Source: Thermodesulfovibrionia bacterium
Lineage (GTDB): Bacteria > Nitrospirota > Thermodesulfovibrionia > UBA6902
DNA: 44,654 nt
Reading direction: 5' to 3'
NCBI GenBank assembly: GCA_947258735.1
Contig: CAMYJJ010000001.1
Coordinates: 1 to 44,654 of the forward strand
The notes beneath the pieces are model-generated. The model searched no databases. It had not been told where the DNA came from and saw only the letters and a list, made by a program, of their open reading frames with translations. A program made the position numbers and the translations under genes. Of this stretch, positions 19,670 through 27,478 are shown piece by piece (within the stretch, counting starts at the first letter, position 1; every line of letters starts with the position of its first letter).

Positions 19670-19692
19670 GATCATGTATGACATACATGATC
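19670..19692. promoter_or_regulatory. Perfect 23-bp palindrome upstream of the diguanylate cyclase
   Basis: GATCATGTATG, a central A, then CATACATGATC: two exact 11-bp arms. It lies 40 bp upstream of the ATG, where an operator would overlap a promoter or leader. The short loop makes a dimeric repressor or activator site more likely than an RNA hairpin. The binding protein is unknown. Confidence 0.5.
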
Positions 19693-19831
19693 GCCTATGC
19701 TGATCAATAGTACTATCGGAATTCTTGACAGAAAAGTTTAGATAATGAATAACAGACAGATATGCCGGGTCTGATATAGATGGATGCTTACATGATGCTG
19801 TTTGAGCACATAGACTGTTTATTTGTTCAAA

Positions 19832-19860
19832 AAATAAGTAGTGTCAACACTATCATTATT
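19832..19860 (-). terminator. Possible weak terminator after the DJ-1/LOG gene pair
   Basis: A small dyad (TAGTGT at 19839, ACACTA at 19847) is followed on the minus strand by CTTATTTTTTG. The stem is short, so confidence is low. Confidence 0.3.
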
Positions 19861-19900
19861 CCTAATAACATGAAATGCATAATCAATACGTAATAATACG

Positions 19901-20527
19901 TTACATATCCGTTTCGCCAAATTTCACCCTGTATTTATCATAATTGACACATACATGCTCTACGGTTGAACGGTCTTTATGGACCTGCCTGATAAAACTG
20001 AGAACTTTTTCAACAGAATTAATATGAATAATGGTATTGATATCATCTGTGTCAAACAGCTTTCTTGAAAGGACTTCATCCCTTAGCCACTTAATGAGTC
20101 CGGTCCACATATCCCCATACAGTATTATGGGTGTATCACAGATATGCTTCACCTGTATTAACTGCCATGAATAAAATAATTCAAGGAGCGTACCTATTCC
20201 TCCTGTAGCTACAACAACTGCGTCAGATAATGACATGAACGCATCCAGTCGACCACTGAAGCGATCAAACTCTTTCTTGATATCGAGAAATTTGTTTGAG
20301 TCCTGTTCAGATGGAAGAGTTATATTCAGGCCTATGGAATGAGATTCTGATTCAACACTTTTATGACCGGCATTGGCTGCCCTCATAAGACCGGGGCCCC
20401 CGCCGGTCACAACATCAAAGCCTGATTCAGCCAGGCCTCTGGCAATATTGTACACATCATTGTATTCATCATCTCCTTCCTGAATACGTGCAGAACCGAA
20501 AATACATACTCTGTAATGTGGATCCAT
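19901..20527 (-). CDS. LOG-family Rossmann-fold nucleotide-binding protein
   Basis: A 208-aa member of the LOG ('lysine decarboxylase-like') superfamily, whose studied members are cytokinin-type nucleotide phosphoribohydrolases. It shows CIFGSARI at the N-terminus, [16 protein letters not shown] in the middle and [16 protein letters not shown] near the expected PGGxGTxxE site. Two key positions differ from active LOG enzymes: the Pro of PGG is Thr, and the usual Arg-Lys pair reads Arg-Leu (FSGRLDAF). The glutamate is retained. Hydrolase activity is therefore uncertain. AGGAG precedes the ATG. It follows the DJ-1-like gene by 32 bp and is probably in the same transcript. Confidence 0.82.
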   Translation of the reverse strand: MDPHYRVCIFGSARIQEGDDEYNDVYNIARGLAESGFDVVTGGGPGLMRAANAGHKSVESESHSIGLNITLPSEQDSNKFLDIKKEFDRFSGRLDAFMSLSDAVVVATGGIGTLLELFYSWQLIQVKHICDTPIILYGDMWTGLIKWLRDEVLSRKLFDTDDINTIIHINSVEKVLSFIRQVHKDRSTVEHVCVNYDKYRVKFGETDM

Positions 20528-20559
20528 GTATACCTTCTCCTATTTTTGAATTAAAAAAT

Positions 20560-21114
20560 TTAACAGTCCTGATCAACCAGCATTGCTTCCTTGATCTGCA
20601 GGGATTTTTCAGGTCCCAAAAACCGTTCAACAATAGCAAGCCCAAAGCAAATGGCAGTTCCCGGACCGCGGCTGGTCATAATATTCCCATCAGTTACTAC
20701 TGTCTTTTCTTCATATGCAACATTACCAAGTTTTTCCTTAAAGGACGGGTATGATGTTGCATGTTTCCCTTCAAGGACACCTGCATTGGCAAGTACATAC
20801 GGTGCCGCGCATATAGCTCCGGTCACCTTGCCTTTGTTATGAAAGTCCCTGATCAGATCACGAACCCTTGTGTCTGCATTAAGGTTGTCTGATCCGGGAA
20901 GACCGCCGGGCAGGACCAGCATGTCAAAATCATCAGATTTTAATTCATCTATAACTGCATCGGGAATTACTTTCACTTTACGTGCGCTTGAGACCGGCCC
21001 ATCGGTCAATCCGGAAGAAACAACTTCAATCCCTGCCCTTCTCAGCACATCAATAATGGCAATTGCCTCAAGCTCTTCAAAGCCCTCGGCAAGAATAATT
21101 GCAACTCTTGGCAT
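20560..21114 (-). CDS. DJ-1/PfpI-family protein
   Basis: A 184-aa DJ-1/YajL-like protein. The family is tied to oxidative and carbonyl stress, with debated deglycase or glyoxalase activities. The nucleophilic elbow cysteine is present in GAICAAPYVLA, and the paired glutamate lies in EGFEELEA near the N-terminus. The start at 21114 (MPRVAIILAEGFEELE) has AGGAGA at the right distance. The longer frame to 21165 adds an unlikely leader. It lies downstream of a strong hairpin terminator and upstream of the LOG-like gene. Confidence 0.9.
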   Translation of the reverse strand: MPRVAIILAEGFEELEAIAIIDVLRRAGIEVVSSGLTDGPVSSARKVKVIPDAVIDELKSDDFDMLVLPGGLPGSDNLNADTRVRDLIRDFHNKGKVTGAICAAPYVLANAGVLEGKHATSYPSFKEKLGNVAYEEKTVVTDGNIMTSRGPGTAICFGLAIVERFLGPEKSLQIKEAMLVDQDC

Positions 21115-21169
21115 AATCGTCTCCTTTCCTGTAATTAATGAGGATATTATAACAGGGAATAGCAATGGA

Positions 21170-21190
21170 GGGGCACGGCGCGCCGTTCCC
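21170..21190. repeat. GC-rich near-perfect palindrome upstream of the DJ-1 gene
   Basis: GGGCACGGCG is followed directly by CGCCGTTCCC, complementary except for one position. It is much more GC-rich than its surroundings and resembles the dispersed 'GGGGCACGGCGCGCCGTGCCCC' elements of environmental bacteria. Confidence 0.5.
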
Positions 21191-21228
21191 TACCGGAACC
21201 ATATCCAAATCGCAATCCTGATTATATA

Positions 21229-21267
21229 AAAAAAGGGGCTCTACCGCATTGGGTACAGCCCCTTTTA
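21229..21267. terminator. Strong bidirectional hairpin terminator after the radical SAM operon
   Basis: AAAAGGGGCT (21231-21240) pairs with AGCCCCTTTT (21257-21266), and TACC/GGTA pair further inside. Runs of A and T flank both sides. It lies 23 bp past the stop of the B12-radical SAM gene and separates that operon from the DJ-1/LOG pair. Confidence 0.85.
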
Positions 21268-21289
21268 CCACATATTAATTTATTAAAGT

Positions 21290-22774
21290 CTAACCAGCGC
21301 CCTCGTACTTCTTCATCCTCCAGTACTCAGCATTGAGGGTTTCCACAATATAATCTACTCTGCGTGTCCTGATAAACTGGCCCATTGCCGTAAGAAAAAC
21401 TGTCGGATGCTTGAACAGGATTGTCGAGAGAATTGAGTAAAAGCTGATGTTCCCTGTATTGGTAAAATAATTCTTCTTAAAGAAAGCATTTTGCATCTTT
21501 CTTCTCATGTCCCGCAGCTCTTCCTTACCAAATGTGATGGCCATCAGGGGAAGTTCAGGCTGTCTGTGGGCCCATATCTCTGAAAACGGAATATCCGGAT
21601 CAAGCCATCCCTTTTCCAGTGCCATATCATATATGTCAGTCCCGGGATAAGGGGTAAGAAAGTAAAAAGCAGTATAGTCTGCAGCAATCTCCTTGGCAAG
21701 ATTAAAGCTCTGATCTATATCTTCCTTTGTCTCCTCAGGATTACCTATGATAAAGGTTGCAAGCGTTCTGATATCAAGTTCCTTGCACAGCTTAAAAGAA
21801 TTCTTGATCTGGGATGTACGGTCGCCGGCGCCGCCCTTACCAAGCACCTTGAGTATTTTCTCAGAACCGCTTTCAACTCCAAAGTCAAGCTGGACGAGCC
21901 CGGAGTCCCTCATGAGCTTCATAAGCTCCTTGTCTGTCTGGTCAACTCTGGACTGTCCTGCCCATTTAACCGGCAGGTTTCTCTTCTTCAGTTCTTTACA
22001 GTACTCTTTCACCCATGAAGGGCTTAAGGTAAACGTATCATCACAGTAATATATGCCGGTAATGCCAAAGTCCTTATGCAGGTGTTCGATCTCATCTACT
22101 ACATTTTTTACGGATCTCCTTCTGGTCTTTCTTCCAAATATATTATGGCTGCCGCAATAAATGCATTTAAAAGGGCAGCCCCTGCTGGTGACAATTGTGG
22201 TCTGGTTCTTATCAGCATGGCCCCTTATGATTCCCGGCGGCTTCAGGTAAGGCTTCATATCAATCAGGTGACGTGCCGGAAACGGAATGCTGTCAAGGTC
22301 CTTGATCATTTCACGTTTTCCATTGTCCACAACATTCCCATTTTCCCGATACATAACACCTGCAATACCGGCAAGACCCTGCTTTTTATCCAGTTTCTCA
22401 CACACTTCAACAATAGTATCTTCTCCTTCACCTATGACGATAAAGTCCAGGTCAAAGGCATCAAGAGTCTCTGCGGGTTTAACCGTAGGATGAACTCCAC
22501 CGGCACAGAATGTCGCATCCGGCAATTCCTGTTTTAATTTTCTGGAAAAGTTTAATGCCCTCTCGTACCCCACGGTCAAAAAGCTCAATCCTATCAGGTC
22601 AGGTTTAAATTCCTTGATTTCATTTAAAATGGAATGATCATACTCAGGGTCAGCATCATATATTTTTACGTCATGTCCCGCCTTTTCCAGGACTGCAGCT
22701 ATGTACATCAGACCCAGAGGCGGCACAACATTGTTTCCGTCCAGCACCTGAGAATTTACTAGAGTTACTCGCAT
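21290..22774 (-). CDS. B12-binding domain radical SAM protein
   Basis: A 494-aa class B-type radical SAM enzyme. Residues 1 to about 140 form a cobalamin-binding-like Rossmann domain (VPPLGLMYIAAVLEKAGHDV, GLSFLTVGYERALNF, CAGGVHPTVKP). The cluster-binding motif CxxxCxxC is C200, C204, C207 (SRGCPFKCIYCGSH). The C-terminal part has HPTVFLTAMGQF and other helices typical of BchE/HpnP-like COG1032 enzymes. Such proteins often methylate unactivated carbons or rearrange rings. It starts 33 bp after the rSAM-ArsM fusion gene and ends before a strong terminator, so the two form an operon and probably act on one pathway. The substrate cannot be told from sequence. Confidence 0.9.
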   Translation of the reverse strand: MRVTLVNSQVLDGNNVVPPLGLMYIAAVLEKAGHDVKIYDADPEYDHSILNEIKEFKPDLIGLSFLTVGYERALNFSRKLKQELPDATFCAGGVHPTVKPAETLDAFDLDFIVIGEGEDTIVEVCEKLDKKQGLAGIAGVMYRENGNVVDNGKREMIKDLDSIPFPARHLIDMKPYLKPPGIIRGHADKNQTTIVTSRGCPFKCIYCGSHNIFGRKTRRRSVKNVVDEIEHLHKDFGITGIYYCDDTFTLSPSWVKEYCKELKKRNLPVKWAGQSRVDQTDKELMKLMRDSGLVQLDFGVESGSEKILKVLGKGGAGDRTSQIKNSFKLCKELDIRTLATFIIGNPEETKEDIDQSFNLAKEIAADYTAFYFLTPYPGTDIYDMALEKGWLDPDIPFSEIWAHRQPELPLMAITFGKEELRDMRRKMQNAFFKKNYFTNTGNISFYSILSTILFKHPTVFLTAMGQFIRTRRVDYIVETLNAEYWRMKKYEGAG

Positions 22775-22807
22775 ATTAATATCCTCTCATTTAATGAATT
22801 ATTGAAT

Positions 22808-25219
22808 TTAAGCACAACTACACCCGCTCTTTTCGGAACAGGGCTTCTCACCCTTTAGCGTAATAGAGTAGAAGTTGATATATTCAACTTTTTTATAGAG
22901 ATAATTCCGGGTCAAGGTGGCATCGGCAAAGCCGGCACCTTTTGTCACTTCCATAAATCTCTCGCCTGTGAGAGCACCTGACAGGCAGTGGCCCCACAAC
23001 TCCTTGTCCCTTCTCATATAGCCGGGAACGGGCTTGTCCGAGACAATATCTGAAATTACAAATCTTCCGCCGGGTTTCAGAATTCTGTACACTTCATCCA
23101 TCACTCCCGTTTTGTCTTCTGTCAGATTGACAACACAGTTTGAAATGACAAGATCAATTGAAGCGTCATCAGCAGGCAGGCTTGTCAAATCACCCTTTCT
23201 GAAATCAACAATATCATATCCCAGGTTTTCGGCAACCTGTTTTGCGCTTTCTCGTGCTGTTTCAAGCATCTGCTCCGTCATGTCAACGCCGATGACCCTG
23301 CCCTTTTCACCGACTTTTTTAGCTGCTATAAAACAATCAATTCCTCCGCCAGATCCCAGATCCAGGACTGTTTCACCTTCTCTGAGAGCGGCAATGGCAG
23401 CAGGGTTGCCACAACCATATGACACATCAAGCACCTCATTTGGGATATGCTTAAGGTCTTCCGGGTTATAGCCTGTCGGGCAGTAATAGTTCAGTTCAGG
23501 TTTAAAAGCGGCTTCGCCGTATTTCTTTTTTACTTTCTTCGTTACATGCCCTTTAATCTCAGGTTTGCATACTTCATCGTCATCTTCAACATCAACAGAG
23601 AGCACGCAGGAGCAGTGATAACAGCCAACTTCCATCGTATCATCAAGTGACTTTACTGCATTTGCAAGATAAGGGGGAAGTTTTGAGTCCATGGCATTAT
23701 ATACATGGGGCGTTGTATACCCCTCTTCATCATTTTGTACAACCCCTTCTGCTGCCATGTCCCAGAGAATGTCCTCATAGAGGGACTTATATGTATGACA
23801 ATAAGGATCAACAGCCTTTATTGAACCTTTACCTGAATCGACTTCACTTGCATAATAACTGTGAGACGTGCATCCGCCGCCGCAGAAAAACTTCAGATAA
23901 CAGTCTCTGCACTCTGTTTTGTCCTGAACACTGTTGTCTCTTCCGCAGCTCATCACATCAGAATTCAGCCAGATATCCCGTAATGATCTGTCTCTGATAG
24001 AACCTGAATCAAAGGCCCTGTCTCCATTCAGTGACCCGCAGGGATAGACATGACCGTCCGCATTCACACATATCTTTTCATAGCAGTTATTGCACAGATC
24101 ATTTTTCCTTCCTCTTTTATACCGGACGCGTGCCTTGAGAGACTCATCATTATCAACAATAACATCATTCTCTTCATATACCCGTCTCTGCTCCCTCATG
24201 ATCTGTGTGACTTTTTCCGCAGGTACATGGAGTTCATCTATATTGCTCGCACCGCGTCCTTTCTCGTGCATCCAGAGAATATGGTGGTCTTTAATTCCCA
24301 GGGTAGAGAGAAACTCTGAGGTCCTTTTTATATCGTCTTCATTATATTTGCTTACCGCAGTTGACACAATGGGGATAATACCTATTCCAACCAGCCTCTT
24401 GATACCATCAACAGTTTTATCAAAGCTGCCTTCACCACGAAGTTTGTCATGAATTGCTGCATCCGGCCCTTCAAGGCTCACCTGAAGAATCAGCCCTGGG
24501 CCTTTAAGTTTCTCCAGTTCAGCTATTTTTTTATCATCAAAGAGGGTCGCATTGGAAAGAACAATCAGTTCAAGGTCTTTGTCCCTGGTTATGTAATCAA
24601 TAATTTCAAAGATGTCGTCTTTAATAAAAGGCTCGCCACCAGTAATATAAATTCGCTTTACACCAAGATCAACTGCATCATCAACGAGTTTTTTCATCTC
24701 GGAGGTGGTCAACTCATCTTTTAGACTGGCGCCTGCACTAACCAGGCAGTGTTTGCATCTCAGGTTGCAGGCAAGTGTATTATAAATCCATAGCTCATCC
24801 AGTTTGTCAGGGGCAATGACCTTATTTCTGCCAGAGTACTCTGTTTTTTCAATGGGATGTTCAGAAACAAACTGCAATGTGCCGGCAGCATTCAGGAAAT
24901 CTGCCACTTCCCGCTCAACAGTCCCGGTATCTACAGCCGGAAATTTTTCAGCTATGATCTTTTGAATATCAGCAAAGGTATGTGTGCCATTGCATAACAT
25001 CAATATGTCGGTCCCTATTTTATTAACACTGATCCAGTTAGGAAGATCAGGGTCTATTAACAGATATACACCATTCTTTTCCTTTTGAACATGGTCAGCA
25101 GCATACAGAACGTCACCCGGGGTAAATGTTTTAAATACAGCTTCATTTACCTTCCAGTTTGATAGTTCGTATTGCTCTAATCTCTCGTCTCTTGCTGATC
25201 CGCAGCATGCTTTTGACAT
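22808..25219 (-). CDS. Fusion: PqqD-like domain, radical SAM/SPASM, ArsM-like methyltransferase
   Basis: An 803-aa multidomain enzyme. Residues about 25-118 resemble PqqD/RiPP recognition domains (YLLIDPDLPNWISVNKIGTD, then LMLCNGTHTFADIQ). Residues about 140-340 are a radical SAM core with C151, C155, C158 and ITGGEPF. Residues about 370-480 are a SPASM-like Cys cluster (including C376, C379, C384, C394, C425, C437, C440, C446, C450, C474). Residues about 560-790 match arsenite S-adenosylmethionine methyltransferase: C580, YGCGNP (C603), VLDLGSGGGIDC, GVDMTEQML, SNCVVNLT (C695) and HCLSGAL (C745). Extra cysteines occur at the N-terminus (CC, 5-6), in a linker (CYHCSC, 533-538) and at the tail (CSEKSGCSCA). 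GGAG precedes the ATG. It is first in a two-gene operon with a B12-radical SAM gene. An arsenic-linked or peptide-linked product is inference. Confidence 0.9.
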   Translation of the reverse strand: MSKACCGSARDERLEQYELSNWKVNEAVFKTFTPGDVLYAADHVQKEKNGVYLLIDPDLPNWISVNKIGTDILMLCNGTHTFADIQKIIAEKFPAVDTGTVEREVADFLNAAGTLQFVSEHPIEKTEYSGRNKVIAPDKLDELWIYNTLACNLRCKHCLVSAGASLKDELTTSEMKKLVDDAVDLGVKRIYITGGEPFIKDDIFEIIDYITRDKDLELIVLSNATLFDDKKIAELEKLKGPGLILQVSLEGPDAAIHDKLRGEGSFDKTVDGIKRLVGIGIIPIVSTAVSKYNEDDIKRTSEFLSTLGIKDHHILWMHEKGRGASNIDELHVPAEKVTQIMREQRRVYEENDVIVDNDESLKARVRYKRGRKNDLCNNCYEKICVNADGHVYPCGSLNGDRAFDSGSIRDRSLRDIWLNSDVMSCGRDNSVQDKTECRDCYLKFFCGGGCTSHSYYASEVDSGKGSIKAVDPYCHTYKSLYEDILWDMAAEGVVQNDEEGYTTPHVYNAMDSKLPPYLANAVKSLDDTMEVGCYHCSCVLSVDVEDDDEVCKPEIKGHVTKKVKKKYGEAAFKPELNYYCPTGYNPEDLKHIPNEVLDVSYGCGNPAAIAALREGETVLDLGSGGGIDCFIAAKKVGEKGRVIGVDMTEQMLETARESAKQVAENLGYDIVDFRKGDLTSLPADDASIDLVISNCVVNLTEDKTGVMDEVYRILKPGGRFVISDIVSDKPVPGYMRRDKELWGHCLSGALTGERFMEVTKGAGFADATLTRNYLYKKVEYINFYSITLKGEKPCSEKSGCSCA

Positions 25220-25684
25220 TCAATTCTCCGTAAATGATATTTACATTAGTATATATAGTATGTTACGCCGATCATAAATAATAATCAAATGATAAATCTG
25301 CACAAAAAGGCATATAGCAGGGGTATATTGAAGTATTATTTAATGTAATGAGAAACACCTGTTTATGTCAAGCTCACCTCTGTTAATGCTATTTATACTC
25401 TTCAATGAGGGTCCTTTTTTATAATATGAGACTTTTACTGAACAATCCCGCAGCAGAGTTACGCTGTATTATTTATAAAGATGTCATTCCGGCAGTCTTC
25501 CTGCCGGTAGGCAGGTCCATTAGCCGGTCGAGTCGACCCGCTCAACAAACCGCGGGAATGAAACAAAGGAGTATATGATTAACCCAATCTTAACAAAATA
25601 TTACCTGCTGTTTTAATTGATTAATATGGAACCTGATGTTACTATTTGTATTAATTTTCGCGTTTAATGTAAGCTGAGTAAAAT
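25220..25684. other. 465-bp divergent intergenic region
   Basis: It separates the radical SAM operon (minus) from the NifA-like gene (plus). It holds a palindromic repeat (25483-25562), AT-rich stretches including ACTATATATAC near the minus-strand gene that could hold its promoter, and a 13-codon reading frame at 25575-25616 with a good AAAGGAG. I found no TGT-N10-ACA activator site and no -24/-12 element. Confidence 0.6.
25483..25562. repeat. Palindromic GTCATTCC...GGAATGA element, copy 1
   Basis: Starts GTCATTCCGGCAG and ends CGCGGGAATGA, with an inner CCTGCCGGTAGGCAGG palindrome. Related copies occur at 27309-27385, 34628-34706 and 35394-35472, all intergenic and about 80 bp long. Confidence 0.75.
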
Positions 25685-27214
25685 ATGCCAAAAAAAACAG
25701 ACCCGATAGTCCAGAAAAACCAGGAACTTGGTGCAATTCTTGAGGTAAGCAAAGTGCTTACCTCCTCGTTTGACCTTGAGAAAAACCTCTCCCTCGTTAT
25801 GTCAACTCTTGGCAATCTGCTTGATATGCAGCGGGGGTGTGTATTTCTTCTTGACCCTCTCACGCAGCATCTGAGAATTGTTGCCGCACACGGTTTGACC
25901 AAACAGAGCATTGAGAAAGGGAAATATCGTATTGGAGAGGGTATTGTCGGCAGGGTCCTTGAAAAGCGGACCCCGATGGTGATCCCAAATATAGGCGAGG
26001 ACCCCACGTTTTTGAATAAGACAGGGTCCAGGCCCTCTAAAGACGGCATATCATTCCTGTGTGTCCCTATTCAGTTAAAAAGAAAGGGGCTTGGCGTTAT
26101 CAGTGTTGACCGGATTTACTCAAAGGAACACGGCAAGGTTGATGATGATTTAAGAGTGCTCGAAATAATTTCTTCTTTAATTGCCCAGTTTGTAAAACTC
26201 TGGGAAAGCTATGAAGAGGTTGAGAAGGAAAAGGAAAGCCTTAAGAGAGAACTGAAAGGAAAATACAGTATCGAGAACGTGATCGGAAAATCCCCCAGAA
26301 TGCAGGAAGTCTTTGAGGCTGTGTACAGGGTATCACCTTCCAAGGCAACTGTCCTGCTTCGGGGTGAAAGCGGTACAGGTAAGGAGCTCATTGCCAAAGC
26401 AGTCCATTATATGAGCCCTAGAAGCCAAAAACCGTTTATCAAGTTCAACTGCGCTTCCATCCCTGAAGGACTCCTGGAGTCAGAGCTGTTCGGTCATGAA
26501 AAAGGGGCTTTTACTGGTGCAATTGCTTCTCGTAGCGGGAAGTTTGAACTGGCCAATAGAGGTACCATTTTCCTTGATGAAATCGGTGACCTGCCGATTA
26601 CTCTTCAACCGAAAATTCTCCGTGTACTGCAGGAAAGAGAATTTGAACGGGTGGGCAGTGAAAAAACAATCAAGGTGGATGTGAGGATCATAGCCGCAAC
26701 CAGCAGAAACCTTGAAAATCTGGTATCAGCAGGTAAATACAGGGAAGACCTCTATTTCAGGCTTAATGTTATCCCTCTTTTTTTGCCGCCTTTGAGAGAC
26801 AGGGAAGATGACATTCCGGTGCTTATCGACTACTTTTTGAAAAAATTCAATAAAGAAAATAACAGGTCCGTTTCTCTGGACAAAGGGGCGCTGCAGGTTT
26901 TTTTACATTATAACTGGCCCGGAAATGTGAGAGAACTGGAAAATACTATTGAACGGCTGGTTATAATGAGCGGCACAGATAATATCTCAGCAAAGGAGCT
27001 GCCGGTTTCACTCAGCATCCGCAGAATGAAAAGCACAGAGAGGTCAGCCTCTCTTACATCCAGTGTTGAAGAGATAGAGAGATCAAATATAATCGATGCG
27101 CTCGAAAAAACCGGCTGGGTACAGGCAAAGGCAGCAAATATTCTGGGTATCACACCAAGACAGATCGGGTATAAGATCAGAAAATACAACCTTGTCCAGG
27201 ATGAACTGGTTTAG
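25685..27214 (+). CDS. NifA-type sigma-54-dependent activator (GAF-AAA-Fis)
   Basis: A 509-aa bacterial enhancer-binding protein. Residues about 20-175 form a GAF domain of the NifA kind ([19 protein letters not shown], then [13 protein letters not shown]). The AAA+ domain has Walker A GESGTGKE (227-234) and an intact GAFTGA loop (274-279) for contacting sigma-54. The C-terminal Fis-type helix-turn-helix reads [20 protein letters not shown], which is very NifA-like. The Cys-rich linker of oxygen-sensitive NifA proteins is absent. No nif gene is in the window, so its targets are unknown. It could control nitrogen fixation elsewhere or a different sigma-54 regulon. A near-consensus sigma-54 promoter occurs at 34112 in this window. 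Confidence 0.88.
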   Translation: MPKKTDPIVQKNQELGAILEVSKVLTSSFDLEKNLSLVMSTLGNLLDMQRGCVFLLDPLTQHLRIVAAHGLTKQSIEKGKYRIGEGIVGRVLEKRTPMVIPNIGEDPTFLNKTGSRPSKDGISFLCVPIQLKRKGLGVISVDRIYSKEHGKVDDDLRVLEIISSLIAQFVKLWESYEEVEKEKESLKRELKGKYSIENVIGKSPRMQEVFEAVYRVSPSKATVLLRGESGTGKELIAKAVHYMSPRSQKPFIKFNCASIPEGLLESELFGHEKGAFTGAIASRSGKFELANRGTIFLDEIGDLPITLQPKILRVLQEREFERVGSEKTIKVDVRIIAATSRNLENLVSAGKYREDLYFRLNVIPLFLPPLRDREDDIPVLIDYFLKKFNKENNRSVSLDKGALQVFLHYNWPGNVRELENTIERLVIMSGTDNISAKELPVSLSIRRMKSTERSASLTSSVEEIERSNIIDALEKTGWVQAKAANILGITPRQIGYKIRKYNLVQDELV

Positions 27215-27308
27215 CTCTACTTTTTTTAATGTGCTTAGCACTTGCACAATATCAGTATTCTAAAAAAAATCTAAATTCAGTCTGCCCATTTACTTTGTTC
27301 GTCTGCCT

Positions 27309-27385
27309 GTCATTCCCGCAGTCTTTTGAGCGGGAATCCAACCTTTTCACGACCTCTGGATGCCGGATCAAGTCCGGCATGACAG
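27309..27385. repeat. Palindromic GTCATTCCCGC element, copy 2
   Basis: Begins GTCATTCCCGCAGTC, contains a local hairpin (ATTCCCGC / GCGGGAAT) and a second hairpin (TGCCGGATCAAGTCCGGCA), and ends CATGAC. Lies between the NifA-like gene and the GH3 gene. Confidence 0.8.
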
Positions 27386-27478
27386 AAATGGAATATTTAA
27401 GTCAGAATGTAATTGATTCAATATATTTTCCAACAATTACTATACCCTTTTAGCATTCAGAATACTTTATAATTACCA

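Noticed and set aside
25575..25616. 13-codon reading frame with a good AAAGGAG site (MINPILTKYYLLF)
   Set aside because: Considered as a precursor or leader peptide for the radical SAM operon, but it is on the opposite strand, has no Cys, and such short frames arise by chance. Not annotated as a gene.
25685..27214. Direct evidence of nitrogen fixation from the NifA-like gene
   Set aside because: Related enhancer-binding proteins serve many regulons, and no nif gene is seen in the window.
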